Assembly (NCBI GenBank): GCA_946800325.1
Contig: OX326957.1
Span: 63,927,570-63,991,569, forward strand
DNA: 64,000 bases
Origin: Luzula sylvatica
Taxonomy: Eukaryota; Streptophyta; Magnoliopsida; Poales; Juncaceae
Direction of reading: 5' to 3'
Part shown: positions 23,729 through 36,604 of the stretch, one piece after another
Numbering within the stretch: position 1 is the stretch's first letter
How the letters are laid out: each line of letters starts with the position of its first letter
The notes under the pieces: model-generated
What the model was told of the DNA's origin: nothing
Databases searched by the model: none
What the model saw: the letters and a program-made list of their open reading frames with translations, nothing else
Translations under genes and position numbers: made by a program

Positions 23729-25957
23729 ATGGCCTCAATCGGTAATAGGACCCAAATTTTATACCCAAATAAATTAGATGGAAAAAATTGGAATCTTTGG
23801 AAGAGGTGCATGTTAAATGTATTCACTATCCAAAAATTGAGATCGGTGGTGGAGAAAGGTTTCGAGATTTACACGGTAAGCACTTCCGAAACCAACCCCA
23901 CACGAAAAATATGCCACGGCACCGATCTCAATGTGACCGCCGATACATATGCTCAAAACCTCATTCTCACAAATATCGACGAGTCACTTTCCATACTTGT
24001 GGATGGATGTACCACATCTCATACCATGTGGCAAGCTCTCCTAGACCGATTTGAAGGAAACGATAGAATGAAGAGAACCAAATTGATGGGACTCGAACAA
24101 TCATTCGATCGATTCCGGATGATCGAAAATGAATCCGTTGATGACATGTATTCACGAATGACACATATCAAAAATGGATTCATCGCTCTAGGAGAATCAC
24201 TAACGAATTCTTGAGTTGTAGGTAAGCTTATTCGAGCAATGCCGTCAAGTTGGGAAACTCTTCTCGTCACCTTGGAAACCATGATGGCCACCCAAGACTT
24301 CACTCCGGAAATTCTTGTGAGCCACCTCCGAAATTTCGAAGCACGCATGAACCAACAAAGCAACGCTATAGCAAATACCTCACATTCCGAGCTTCAAACC
24401 AAACTCGTTATCGACACGAACGAAAACGGGAATGAAATGTCTTTGTTGGTTAGAAGACACGAGGACTTGAAGAATCAAGAGCGAAAATTCAACGAGGACC
24501 GAAAACGCCAACACTTGAAACCTATGTGTTTTGAGTGCAAGAAAATGGGTCACACCACCGACACGTGTTGGACCATACATCCCGAAAACGCTCCTTGGAA
24601 CAAACGCGAGGAAAATCCAAAACACAAAAAGAAGGTAAGAGATCTAGGCAAAACCAAGGCGTTAATGGTTGATTTGGATCCATGGGGAGATTCGGAGTGC
24701 TCAAGCACATTCTCCGACTTGGAGTGCAACCTCGAGCACAAAATCACCAATGTGACCTTAATGGCGGAAATCGACAATCCAATTGACGATGTGGTTGAAC
24801 GAGCTATTCAAGCGATGATCCGTCAACAAGCGTCACAATCGGAACCGCAAGAAATCGAGATTCCGAGTATCACATTTCCTCAAGACGATCCACATATCTC
24901 CGACATCGAAACTTCACATGATTCCGATCATGAGGTACACCCAAACTCTAAATCAAAAACTATTTCGATAAAGGAAGATTCTAGCTCATCCGATGAATCG
25001 GAAATTGAGTTAGAATTTGAATCTCACAAAACTCTAATGAAAGAAATCAATAGACTTCGACAAAGTGAGATTGAAAAAGAGAGAACAATTCTAAATCTCG
25101 AGGTTAAGGTATCTTCTCTTGAGTTGTCGGTCAAGTCGTATAAAGCACAATTAACCGAATTAAATGGATTTTCAAAATACGAATGTCAAGCCCTAAAAGG
25201 TGAGACATCCTCTCTAAAAGTCGAAATCCAAAATTTAAAATTTGTGAATGAGTCCTTGAAGAGTACGTGTGTATCACTTACACCGAGCACTCCGTCATTG
25301 GACAAAGTCTTAGAGGGACAACGTCCCCATGATAAGACGGGTCTAGGATTTAAGAAGACTAACGGTCATAAACCCGTGTCTTCCAAATCTCAAGATCAAA
25401 AAGGAAAACGGGAGTACAATGCGAATACGAATCGCGGAAATGCTTTCATGTACCGCGATTTCAACAAGGGTAAAAGTGCTAAAATTAACCAACCTAAAAA
25501 TGATAGAAACTATGATAGGGTTAATCACTATGCACCTCACTCATCATATATAAATAACCATACGGAGCGAACCGAATGTTTATACAAACGGGGATCAAAT
25601 GGTTATTTCTATAAGGTGAGTTCACCACATGTCGCTAACTATCAAAATCGTACTCCCAAACATTTCACAAGCACACAACGATTTAATAAATCAACGTATA
25701 ATTGTGCTCAACCGACAAAACCGATAACTCAACCAAAAGATTACACAAACCATTTCAAATCTCATTTTGTCAAGAGTTCGGAAATTACAAATAAACCGAC
25801 TCGCGCATTTTGCAACTATTGTTGCAATTTGGGACACATCTCAACGGGGTGTCCTCTTCGAAAACCGCAACCAAATTCAAATTGGTTGTGGCTTCGAAAA
25901 GATCGAAACATGGCTAGCACGTCCACCTCAAATGGGGTGTGTCCTAAAGGTACTTAA
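23729..25957 (+). pseudogene. Copia gag polyprotein, interrupted by one stop
   Basis: The frame opens at 23729 (MASIGNRTQ) and runs 743 codons, broken only by a TGA at 24212-24214; reading resumes in the same frame, so a single point change could explain the break. Order: an N-terminal UBN2/DUF4219-like gag core (KLDGKNWNLWKRCM; MWQALLDRFEG), a first CCHC knuckle CFECKKMGHTTDTC near residue 267, an acidic Ser-rich segment (SSSSDESEIELEFE), a heptad-rich probable coiled coil (about residues 430-470), a basic region, and a second CCHC knuckle CNYCCNLGHISTGC near residue 695. Gag packages element RNA into cytoplasmic particles. No protease or pol follows. The size and two-knuckle layout fit Sirevirus gag. 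Confidence 0.85.
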
Positions 25958-26706
25958 AGTCATGTTTCCGCACTCCCTCATCCATGTTTAAAATTGGCCA
26001 CAAGTTGAGGGGGAGTGCTAATACAAGAATTCGCATCACTAAATTCGGGTTTAGTTGATTCGAATATCTTGACCATTTTCTTTCTTGATAATTCAATCAT
26101 CTCTACACTTACAAAAAGACGAGAAAGGTATTTTGACTAGTATGTAGGTATGCTAAATGGAAAACGAATCGGAAAGACGCAATAACATTAAATAAATATG
26201 CGTACCAAACTCAACATCATCACCTTGTACCATCAAGGGAGCTAATGTCTCGACGTAAATGGATGTTGAAAAGTGTCACTCGAGGAGTCGTGCGTTTTAG
26301 ATCAAGACTCGAGTCCATGGCTCGAGCTAGGTATGCATACTCTTGAAAATTACATTTGAGTTTCAAAATTTATTAAGTTCTCGGTTATTTTTTTTTGAAT
26401 ACATCGCTAATGTTGAGAATCTTTGTTAAAACCTATTCTACACTAAAAATCCTTTCATACATCTTTACAAAATGAAAAACTCAACATCAATAAGCGAAAT
26501 TCATCTATATAGAAGCCTAAAATTGCAAAAAGCAACGATTTAGGGGGAGCTTGTATGTAGGGGGAGCTTCTCGTATGATTACGCTCTATTCCCTTTTGAT
26601 CCTTTTCAAAAAGGGGGAGAAGAGAAAATCATATGGAAAGTTACTCGGTAATCGATTCAACTCTCCAAAATCGACATTATTTTGAAATGAATCAAAAGGG
26701 GGAGTT
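25958..26706 (+). other. 3' internal region of Copia A with repeated purine tracts
   Basis: No frame. AGGGGGAG tracts occur at 26007-26015, 26542-26549 and 26559-26566, and the final one (AAAAGGGGGAGT, 26694-26705) abuts the 3' LTR and is the likely plus-strand primer. Multiple copies of the purine tract upstream of the true one are a reported Sirevirus trait. Confidence 0.7.
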
Positions 26707-27937
26707 TGTTGGTTCAAATTTCCTAGGGTTTGATTATCTCAAAATAATGTCGATACTACTAACGAATTTGTGTAAGCATCAATTGTAGAGATAGAAGATG
26801 TAACTCACAAAAGAATCAAAAGAAGAATCAAGACATCGGAAGTCAAGACTATGAAGAAACGATGACATGAAAGCGCATGATCAAGATGTCGAAGAATCGC
26901 GAAGATACACATATATCAAGACATCGAAGATTCCGCAAGTTGGGGTATCACACAAATCACCAAACCAATGTATAGGTATCCCTAAACTTGTTTATGAATT
27001 ATTAAGCTCAAAATTAGTCAAATTAATATATTCGAAATTCATCAAAATGATGAAATAATAAATCTGGCTGATAGTAGGATGTCCGTTATAACGGAACTCA
27101 TTGTCCGTTACAACGGACATGCTCGTCCTATTCAAGATTGGAAAACACAGTATAGTCCGTTACAACGGATCAACCAGTCCGTTGTAACGGACACCACGTA
27201 AGCGTTGTAACGAAATAATGTCCGTTATCACGCTAATTAAATCCAAACTTGAAGGGTGTCACAGAACTATGTCCGTTACAACGGACATATATGTCCGTTA
27301 TAACGAACATTGAATTCACTTCAGTATAACACTTTCCTCTCCATGTCCGTTGTAACGGATCAACCAATCCGTTACAACGGAAAGCCTCTCAACGTTGTAA
27401 CGGAGTATTCTCCGTTATAACGCAAATTAAAATCAAAACTGAAGTGAAGTCACAGTATGAGGTCCGTTGTAACGGACTTGTCAGTTCATTGCAACGAACT
27501 TCCTAACACAGACTTCCGTTATAACGGACATGTATTCCGTTGTAACGGACTGTGTAATAATTCGAATATAACAGCCGTAACGGCTAGTTTGACTTATGGT
27601 CCGTTACAACGGACTTGCAGTCCGTTGTAACGGACTACGCAGAAAAAGCAAATTAAGGGAAGGGTCTATGTGTTCTATAAATAGAACTCTTCCCTTATTC
27701 TCTCTCATCATCTCAACTAATATAATTTCCCAATCAAAAGAGAGAATCCTAGCTTTAAATCAAAGCAACCACCCACCGAACTCCGTAAACAAATATCGCG
27801 TGTTATTTGTTTCGGTATTGTATTTCTTTATCTAATTTATTTACGCTTCCGCACCAAATTGTATTTGTATCCATTACCGCGAAAATTGGACCTTAGGATT
27901 ACCTATTCAACCCCCTCTAGGTCTCAATTAAACAACA
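26707..27937 (+). repeat. 3' LTR of Copia A (1231 bp, internally deleted)
   Basis: Nearly identical to the 5' LTR but lacks 311 bp at about 27761, in the part downstream of the TATA box. The junction shares only a single C with both edges. The palindrome array at 27082-27634 is intact. Confidence 0.92.
27082..27634. repeat. Palindrome array in U3 of the 3' LTR
   Basis: A copy of the 22501-23053 array, differing at only a few positions (for example one unit reads TTATAACGAACA here and TTATAATGGACA there). Confidence 0.85.
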
Positions 27938-28046
27938 GGTCTGAGACGAGCCAGGGATCTAGGGTCTGTCACACACCTTTCTTGAACTCCCTTGAGTTAG
28001 ATTAACACAACCCAATACTCAAGCAGGCCTGACCCTGGGCTTTGGT

Positions 28047-29055
28047 TGTAGGGGAATATCCCCGGCCCCGGGCCCGCGCAGCGGATATGTAGGCCCGGTC
28101 CGGTTCCCCGATTCCCGAGATCACGCCACGACTTCGAGGGTACGATGCAAATAGAAGGTTAGATCTTTACCGGTGCAAAATTGATTGCACACGAAGGGTT
28201 GATCGCTGCCTTCTTTCTCCTGTCACGTTGGTGACAATACGCGCGTCCCACACCACGCGTCTTTCACCGATCGTTGACTTCGCCGATTCGCTTGATTTCG
28301 TCTCCGACTCAATCTACTCGTCCGAATCGATCACAATCGTGAGAGCCTCAGTTGTTGCTCCTCTACGTGTATCCACCTTGAATCGCAAGACGTCGGTCAC
28401 GGATGCACCTGCCTAGACGATGCACCGGTGAACTTGCTTAATCGAATTGATTCTCTAAACCGTAAAACACCTTTTCACGGTTTCTCTCTTTTACACCTTT
28501 TCACTCTCTAGAAATTTGTCTCACAATTTTCTGGATAATTCTGAATGAATTGCTTTGAATTACTTAGTGAAGATGAGAGAGAAAATCCTATTTATACCTA
28601 ATAGGATCAGGATTAGCCAAAAGGCATGTATATCCAATATACACCCTCTCACACAGAAAACTGCATGAACCTGGTCAGTATTCTGTCCAGACGAAATTGA
28701 TAAATTTCTCTGACAGAAAATCAACCAACACGAAAGTTGTAGATAATATCATTATCTACACGACCCAATTTGGCCCAGCCCAATTGGAGTTCGTATGCAA
28801 AAGTTATGACTGTTTTACTAACTGTATGTCATACTGTTGCACCCTTTCGGTATTTCACAGAAACGACACTTATACTTCGTTCATATGAAATATATTTCTA
28901 CATGAAGGTTATAGATAATCTAATTATCTATCTTACCCAATTTGAACCATTCAAATCGGATTTTCCTACTGAAAGATATGGCTAGGAATGTACGACTACA
29001 TTCGTTTATCCTTGTGTACACTTTTACGGTTGATCCTGAAACTGTATTTCCTTCA
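28047..29055 (-). repeat. 3' LTR of Copia B
   Basis: Ends in the GC-rich palindromic block CCCCGGGCCCGCGCAGCGG on the plus strand. TATAAATA on the minus strand at 28589-28596. The small frames inside (for example 28228-28416) recur identically in the other LTR and are not genes. Confidence 0.92.
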
Positions 29056-30474
29056 GTCTCCCACTCAATTTCAGATCTACCTAAAAGGTACTCATGCATA
29101 TACAATACGCACGATTTTAGAGAATATAGCTCGCGTATCAAATACCAAGCTATGCACATCCTATGTGCCAATTTTATGATCAAGCCCGACTTAGTACGAC
29201 TCGTTGTGTGACCATGTAGGTTCGACTTAACGATGGCAGTAGGTTGTTTCCAATACCTACAAGCTCATGAGCGGGATCTAGTCACTCCATCATAGCTACC
29301 CATGTTAAACGAATAATGATTGTGATCATTGTGCCTATCTCGAATAGCGGTTACTAGTTCTCTTGTTTGCGATATCCGTTAATCAAAAGGCACGGTAATA
29401 GTCATCCTTATAATTTGATTAACTACACTTATTCCCCGATTCCGAGTTGAGTTAACAAATTTCAATCGATATTAACCATTAATATCATTGACTGCGGCCG
29501 CAGGTTTCGTTAATCGACTCATCGAGCGGCGCCTAAGAGATATCTCTTCCTTTCGGAATAAACAATTCCTATCTTGGAGACTCACATTGAATTCCGTGTT
29601 TCGGACAATACCCAATGATGACCCTTTTAACTCCCTGTTACGGTGAGCGTAAGATCATATCAAAGCATTGTGTTACGCACGAAACGCAATCAATGATCCC
29701 CTCAAGTTTGAAGAATCTAAAACCCCATCCGTCGCAAGTCCATCTATAATGACTAAACCATGTCATGGTCTCGCGGCTTCGGTCATATCCAATACATGTA
29801 ACCTAACATATATCTACGTTCCCGATTCGACAAACTCCTTTGTCCCATGATTAGCAAAACATAATCATCTCCTCAGCAAACGTACTAGTGTACGCGTTCA
29901 GTCTATTCCCTTGTAATAGTAATGCTTCTCTCTTAAGCAAACTGACCCGCGACTAGGGATGTTTAGAAATGACACTTTAAGTGTGACGGTTTCGCTGCAC
30001 ATGGTCCTCAACCATGTCGACGTCCACACAAGTTCAAATCAAGGTTCATGTAACAATCATATTACACAACCCAGCACACAGTTTTCATATAAGGTGAATG
30101 CATATTAATTTAAGTAAACAAAATTTTAAAAGGGATGCATTCATATGGACTAAGTATTTGGGTGATACAACGTTTACCTATGGGTATCTCCATACCCATA
30201 ACCTGCGAGGACTATCGTATTAGATAACTACACTCTACTCTCTTCTTCCTCCTCTAGGTATCTCCATACCCATAGTCATCGCATGACAATCACGCGCAAC
30301 TAGAGAGAGCGGTTTTGTAAACGGGTCCGCACGTTCCCGCTAGTGTTAATCATCATCAGGATTGGAACATTTCCAATACCTACGATCACATCTTTTCACA
30401 AAATTTCATGGATCAAATGAAATTTTCTGAGTATTGGCTAGAAGTGGTTGTGACCTCGGCATTTTTGGCTTGTA

Positions 30475-33015
30475 CTATTGCGTCTCACGCAATAAACAAC
30501 CATAAATCCGATAACTCGTGACTACTAGAGTTTGGTCATGTATCCTTGATCCATACCACTTCCTTTTGCGATTAATAACCGCAATATACTCGCCACCGTA
30601 AATAGAATTATAAACTATTGGTCTTGTGGAACCTTTCCACATAACCGTGTTTTCATTTAAGCAAAACATGTACACACTTTGTGATCGAAAGTCGTGCTAC
30701 ATATTTGGACGTGCTTCATCTTTGGAAACTGTTGTTTGTTATAACTCTTTATAACCAACACGTCCTCCACACCATTATAGATAATAAATCCTGAATTCTT
30801 TCGCAAAGTATTCAAGGATAAACTTCACCTCTATCAATACAAATCCCGATGGGTTTTAAATATACATAACCATTATGTATATATTTGTATAACCATTATA
30901 CAATCACAAGAGTTAGTCTCATGTAATCTAATTACATTCAAACTCATGTGATTCCCATGAATTTTATTGACGGTGAACTAGACGCTTTATTTGTATGACA
31001 GATAGCCACATACATAGCATGACAGATATAATAGATCCTAACATCAAATGTAAGGCATCATATTATTACTTTTCGCGCTGCTTGATGTCTCACATCGAGC
31101 AGTTGAAAATTTCTGCCATTCGACATTTCGATTTATCTCCTCCAAGGAGTTTACATGTTGAAAACCATTTTCAACAATATGTCGATATATGTGCTATAAC
31201 ATAGAACGAGGAACTTTTTAGATCTATCCTATAGATCTTCACGCTTAATTCATAAGCGGTCTCGTCTAAATCCTATGTCGTTACAAGAAATATAACGCAG
31301 CTCCCACTAACCTTCATGTGTACACAAAGTTTCCATTCGTTTCGACAATTTTATAACAGTTTATAATTTTGTCAAAACGAATATTCCAATTCCGAGAAGC
31401 TTTCTCTAATCCATCATATGGATCGTTAAAGCGTGCATATCTTATCCCCGATTCTTATGAATCGACAAAACCGTAAGGTTGTGTCAAGTACACATCCTTT
31501 CATAAAATTTCTGTCAAGAAATTCGGTTTTGACATCCATTTGGCCACATCACATAGTCATAATACGCGACCATGGCAAGCAGAATTTCGAGAATGGGAAA
31601 GCATGGCAACAAGCGAAAACGTTTCTTCATAGTCCGACTATGAATTGCATGAAACTTTTCGTAAAAAGCCTCGCTTTACATATATGCGTATTCCTATCCT
31701 TGTCGGTTCTTCATCTTGAAAAACCCACTCACATTTCACGGGTCTAACCTAGAAAGTAATGAAATCAAGTTCTAAACTTGATAATTCACATGGATCGAAT
31801 CTCAGATTTCATGACACCATGTCATGTGGAATCAACGTTTCATAGCATCCTTGTAGGATATCGAATCATCATATGATTTCAATCTATCATCATTAGCCAC
31901 GATAAATCCGTATTTACCGGCTTATGATATAGCCTAATTGATCTACGAAAAATTCCTTTGTGTGTTCGACTTGCGTTCATCAACTCTTGATGAAGCCATG
32001 TCAACTTTCATCGGTACAATGTTCATTTTCAAATCACGAACTCTTTCGAGATTTATTCTACTCCCACTAGCCCGCATAGAGAGAAATGGCACCAAGTTCC
32101 AAACTTGTGCGCATCTAGTCCTCCTCCAAGAAGGCATCTCTTCGAGCCACAAAAATCTCATTTTCGTCGGGACGTTTTAACTAATACCCTTTAGTTTCCT
32201 TAAGGATAAACGAACAATTTCCAGATTTGGGATTGAGTTTAACCGAAACAAATTTCGAAATACACTCACATCCTCAAATCTGTACAAGTGACAACTTCGG
32301 AACCATTCCGATTCATATCTCATATGGCGTCTTTTGTACCGATTAGAAGGTTTATGGTTCATATCTTATATGCAACCATTCATTAGTGCCGCTGTCTCAA
32401 GGGCGTATCCCCAAAACATTTTTGGGAGATCTTATTGACTCATCATTTATCGAACCATGTCCAACATGCGTTTATTTCCTCTTTTCGGACACATCTCAAT
32501 GTTCCGAATAAAGGCAATCGTGAAACGATTCCACAATCATAAATGATCATTAATATTCATAACTCAAATATCGCCTCTTCGATCCTATCGAAAGGTTTAG
32601 CTCAAATACTCGCCTTCTCGATCCTATCGAAAAGCTTTGATTTTCTTGCTTAGTTGATTTCGTATTTCGTTTTTGAAACTCTTTGAATCTTTCAAAAGTC
32701 TCTGTTTCGGCAGGCATTAAATAGATATTTTCATATCTACTTTAACCGTCCATAAACTTAACAAAATACCGATAGCCTCCTCTTGCCTCGGAACTTATCG
32801 GAACATCATATGTAAATATAATTTCCAATAATTCGCTGGATCTTTCTCCAATACTTTGGAGAATGATGCCATTTGTCGTTTTGCCTAATAAATAAGTATT
32901 GCATTAATCAATCAAATCTAATTCGAATGATTCTAGCATTCCATCACATGGAATCTAGATACGCGTATCTCGTTTATATGGCCAAGACGGCAATGCCAAA
33001 AGAAGCAATCAACTT
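30475..33015 (-). pseudogene. Copia B pol remnants (integrase, RT, RNase H)
   Basis: Read on the minus strand, in element order: a GAG-pre-integrase trace (LGHI-type, about 33000), integrase end (DLPKMFWGYALET, about 32420-32490), reverse transcriptase traces (CEWVF near 31730; MDVKTEFLD near 31540) and RNase H (WKGSTRPIVYNSIYGGEYIA, 30675-30475). Stops and frame breaks occur throughout, including a TAA at 32447-32449. Gag, expected at about 33.0-34.4 kb, is not recognisable. Confidence 0.75.
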
Positions 33016-34510
33016 CTAGGTTTAATCCTCCTCGGATTTCACCATTCTTTGAGTCACTAGTTTGGACAACTCCTTGTCCGAACTTTCCATTTTGGAAAAC
33101 ATTTTCCCAAAATACCCTTAGACATACATTTCTTTCGATCCCGCTTTTGAATTACAAGGACATCCACGCATCTATATGCATTGGATTCCTCGGAAACTCT
33201 GAGCATCTCCAATTCAAATTTAAATCGCATCATATGCAATTTCGGGATCGACTTATCTATCGAATGCATATGATATTCGGTCACGAACATCAAATCTCGT
33301 ACCATCAACACACGAGTGTTAATCAAAGACCCATAAGGCGTCTCAAAATTAACCTACTCTTTGAGCCGCATTGAGTCATTCAACGCGCTCTAGCTCTTGA
33401 AACTATTTCATGAGCGTTGTGTTTTACTTTCATATACACCCGAATTCTCAAAACAATTTTGAGAAATTTGCGTCTATACATGCCACCACAAGGCACGTAA
33501 TATTGTTCGATTCCTTCTTAAGTTTATCGAACCCGGCTTTCTCTAAAGCCAAAGCCTCGAGCCCCGAATCTACCATTTCCGTGTCCAACACGTTCCTTTA
33601 AGTCTAAGAACTATTCTTTGACTATCAAGGTTAATAACGGTAATTCCGACCCAAAAGCCATCTATCATATCGATCTAATCGATATATTTGGTGTTGCTTG
33701 AAAACATAATTCTAAACGGATGATGAAGATTAATTCCTAACCGTGCGTACTTAATCTATATGTTTATATGATAATTATATGATAGTGTTATTTTATCGAA
33801 TCGATAACCCTCATACCGATACGGGACTCCAAGTCCATAACACTCAAGATCCATATATCACGATCCTCCCATAAGTTGCTTTGGCAGACGAATGGGATCT
33901 CGCTATTTAGGTAGGATTATATCCAATCGCATCCAATGCGACTCTTGAACCTTTATAGGATTTCGGTGATGAATCGTATCCAATACAATCCCAGTTCCGT
34001 GTGTGCATCCTATCTATGCCCCGAACTTCCAATCAAGTCGGCTTTGGCCTCAACCCTTACTGGCTAGAACGGTTAAGTCACAACCATACTCATCGTATCG
34101 TTCAAATAAACTACTAATAAGTCGGCTTTGGCCTTAACCCTTATCAGTCCCTATTTAACGCTTGCCACCCCGTCGATGACTACAATAACCCATGTCGGCT
34201 TTGGCCTTAACCCATGTGAGACGTAGTACCGATCATAGTGGTTGTGAATATGGAAGGCATTTCCATGACTTAAATATTATGAGGGATCATGCCATTGCAC
34301 GTTTCTAAATCCGTGACATAATCCAATTATATCACTATCACAAGATTTTCATAAATGCATATGTATTTATTTGGGAGTCTAATTATTCTAAATAATTATC
34401 TAATTATATGCTAGTATGATTGATGCCGATCAAATCGATATAAAGAACTCAATATTCCAAGTTGTGTAGCCAAAGTTATCACGAAAACAAAATCAGCAAC
34501 CAGAAACCAG

Positions 34511-35003
34511 TCCGTTGGAACGCAACATAGTCCGTTACAACGGACCTCCAGTATACTTGGCACTCCGTTACAACGGAAGTCCAGTCCGTTACAACGCTAT
34601 TTATTTCGGAGTTTGGCCAAATTTTGCCAGAAACATGTCCGTTACAACGCTATTTTCTGCAAACTTTCGTCCAAATTTCCAGAGACCAGTCCGTTACAAC
34701 GCAACATACAGTCCGTTACAACGGACAAACTGTGTAGAGCTCCGTTACAACGGACCCAGTCCGTTACAACGGACTCCAATAGACACCCTAGGCATCCCCG
34801 CAACCTCGTATCAGATACAAGGTCCGTTACAACGGACTCCAAGTCCGTTACAACGGAATATGCAGCTTTCACGGTCCTCCTCACACCCCCGCATCCTATA
34901 CAGGGTCCGTTGCAACGGACTCCAAGTCCGTTACAACGGAATATGTGTTTTTTTCGAAAAAATCTCAATTTCCTATATCTGCTACAGTGTCCGTTATAAC
35001 GGA
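34511..35003. repeat. Palindrome array in the leader of Copia B
   Basis: About 14 units of TCCGTTACAACGGA or close variants (several end ACGCAA or ACGCTA) lie between the primer site and the expected gag start. Nearly all have the same orientation, unlike those of Copia A. Three overlapping reading frames here (34515-35055) are by-products of the repeat and are not genes. Confidence 0.85.
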
Positions 35004-35245
35004 CTATGCGATTTTTGAACTGCTGTTTTCGCTCGTTTCCAAAACGATCAATCATGAAACCTTTTCACGATTATTCCTAGATACTCTCAATCAACTATTG
35101 ATCGATCTCTAGCGAATTTCACTTGTGATTTTAATGGAATTTGACATTCTTAATATGTAACATCATGCAAACGGGTACGAACTTTGATAACCCGTGCGTA
35201 TGTCTAATATACGACTATGATTCGACCCTCGAATCGATGGCGATC

Positions 35246-35258
35246 GCTCTGATACCAC
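35246..35258 (-). promoter_or_regulatory. Primer binding site of Copia B
   Basis: GTGGTATCAGAGC on the minus strand, directly after the LTR end. Confidence 0.85.
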
Positions 35259-36267
35259 TGTAGGGGAATATCCCCGGGCCCGGGCCCGCGCAGCGGATAT
35301 GTAGGCCCGGTCGGGTTCCCCGATTCCCGAGATCACGCCACGACTTCGAGGGTACGATGCAAATAGAAGGTTAGATCTTTACCGGTGCAAAATTGATTGC
35401 ACACGAAGGGTTGATCGCTGCCTTCTTTCTCCTGTCACGTTGGTGACAATACGCGCGTCCCACACCACGCGTCTTTCACCGATCGTTGACTTCGCCGATT
35501 CGCTTGATTTCGTCTCCGACTCAATCTACTCGTCCGAATCGATCACAATCGTGAGAGCCTCAGTTGTTGCTCCTCTACGTGTATCCACCTTGAATCGCAA
35601 GACGTCGGTCACGGATGCACCTGCCTAGACGATGCACCGGTGAACTTGCTTAATCGAATTGATTCTCTAAACCGTAAAACACCTTTTCACGGTTTCTCTC
35701 TTTTACACCTTTTCACTCTCTAGAAATTTGTCTCACAATTTTCTGGATAATTCTGAATGAATTGCTTTGAATTACTTAGTGAAGATGAGAGAGAAAATCA
35801 TATTTATACCTAATAGGATCAGGATTAGCCAAAAGGCATGTATATCCAATATACACCCTCTCACACAGAAAACTGCATGAACCTGGTCAGTATTCTGTCC
35901 AGACGAAATTGATAAATTTCTCTGACAGAAAATCAACCAACACGAAAGTTGTAGATAATATCATTATCTACACGACCCAATTTGGCCCAGCCCAATTGGA
36001 GTTCGTATGCAAAAGTTATGACTGTTTTACTAACTGTATGTCATACTGTTGCACCCTTTCGGTATTTCACAGAAACGACACTTATACTTCGTTCATATGA
36101 AATATATTTCTACATGAAGGTTATAGATAATCTAATTATCTATCTTACCCAATTTGAACCATTCAAATCGGATTTTCCTACTGAAAGATATGGCTACGAA
36201 TGTACGACTACATTCGTTTATCCTTGTGTACACTTTTACGGTTGATCCTGAAACTGTATTTCCTTCA
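35259..36267 (-). repeat. 5' LTR of Copia B
   Basis: Partner of 28047-29055, with only a handful of differences. TATAAATA on the minus strand at 35801-35808. Confidence 0.92.
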
Positions 36268-36604
36268 TTGGTCCAGTTGGTCCGAGTCACATGCCCCCAT
36301 TTTTCATAGGCCTCCCTTTTTTTACATATAAATCAATTATACCTATTACTAATCCGACCTATTAATTCTTATATGCACCGGACCCGCTTGTGCAAGGATT
36401 CGGATCCGTTACCTTCAATCCTGCACGCCCCTAGAATAAGCAAACGAAACCCTACTTCCGTGCTCTGCGACTGAAGCGACCTGCGACGCAACTGAAGCGA
36501 CCTGCAACATGCACGCACGCGAGGCCATCATGACAGGAGCCCAGGAGATTATTCCCCTCTTCGAGTTCACACGCTTCAGCTCCTCTTGGTCTCTTCGTCA
36601 TTTT
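36268..36604. other. Spacer between Copia B and C, part of the older sequence
   Basis: It is flanked by the right duplication of B (TTGGT) and the left duplication of C (ATTTT). Contains a short internal repeat, CTGAAGCGACCTGC, twice near 36470-36510. No frame. Confidence 0.5.

Larger units (their letters stand above)
22126..27937 (+). mobile_element. Copia A: gag-only Sirevirus-like LTR retrotransposon
   Basis: Complete by structure: two LTRs starting TGTTGG and ending AACAACA, a TGGTATCAGAGC primer site two bases after the 5' LTR, a purine tract before the 3' LTR, and the exact 5-bp duplication GGTCT at 22121-22125 and 27938-27942. The internal part is only about 3.0 kb and holds one gag-type frame; protease, integrase, reverse transcriptase and RNase H are absent. 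A long gag with two zinc knuckles and a coiled coil, repeated AGGGGGAG purine tracts and palindrome-rich LTRs are traits described for Sireviruses, so I place it there tentatively. About nine point differences separate the LTRs over some 1231 aligned bases, so the insertion is young. Non-autonomous; it would need a partner. Confidence 0.93.
28047..36267 (-). mobile_element. Copia B: decayed LTR retrotransposon, minus orientation
   Basis: Two 1009-bp LTRs (28047-29055 and 35259-36267) read TGAAGG...CTACA on the minus strand. The exact 5-bp duplication TTGGT lies at 28042-28046 and 36268-36272. Next to the right (5') LTR is the primer site GTGGTATCAGAG on the minus strand, and next to the left LTR a purine tract AGTGGGAGAC. 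The LTRs differ by only a few bases, so the insertion is recent although the coding region is full of stops. It shares its family with C and the partial LTR at 46.7 kb. Confidence 0.92.

Noticed and set aside
28228..28985. Small frames recurring identically at 35440-36245
   Set aside because: They lie inside the two LTRs of Copia B; the repetition reflects LTR identity, not a gene family.
34515..35055. Three overlapping open frames (128-167 codons) on both strands
   Set aside because: They are created by the stop-poor 14-mer palindrome array; the translations are repeats of RYNGP, SVTTD and PLQRT-like strings without a domain.
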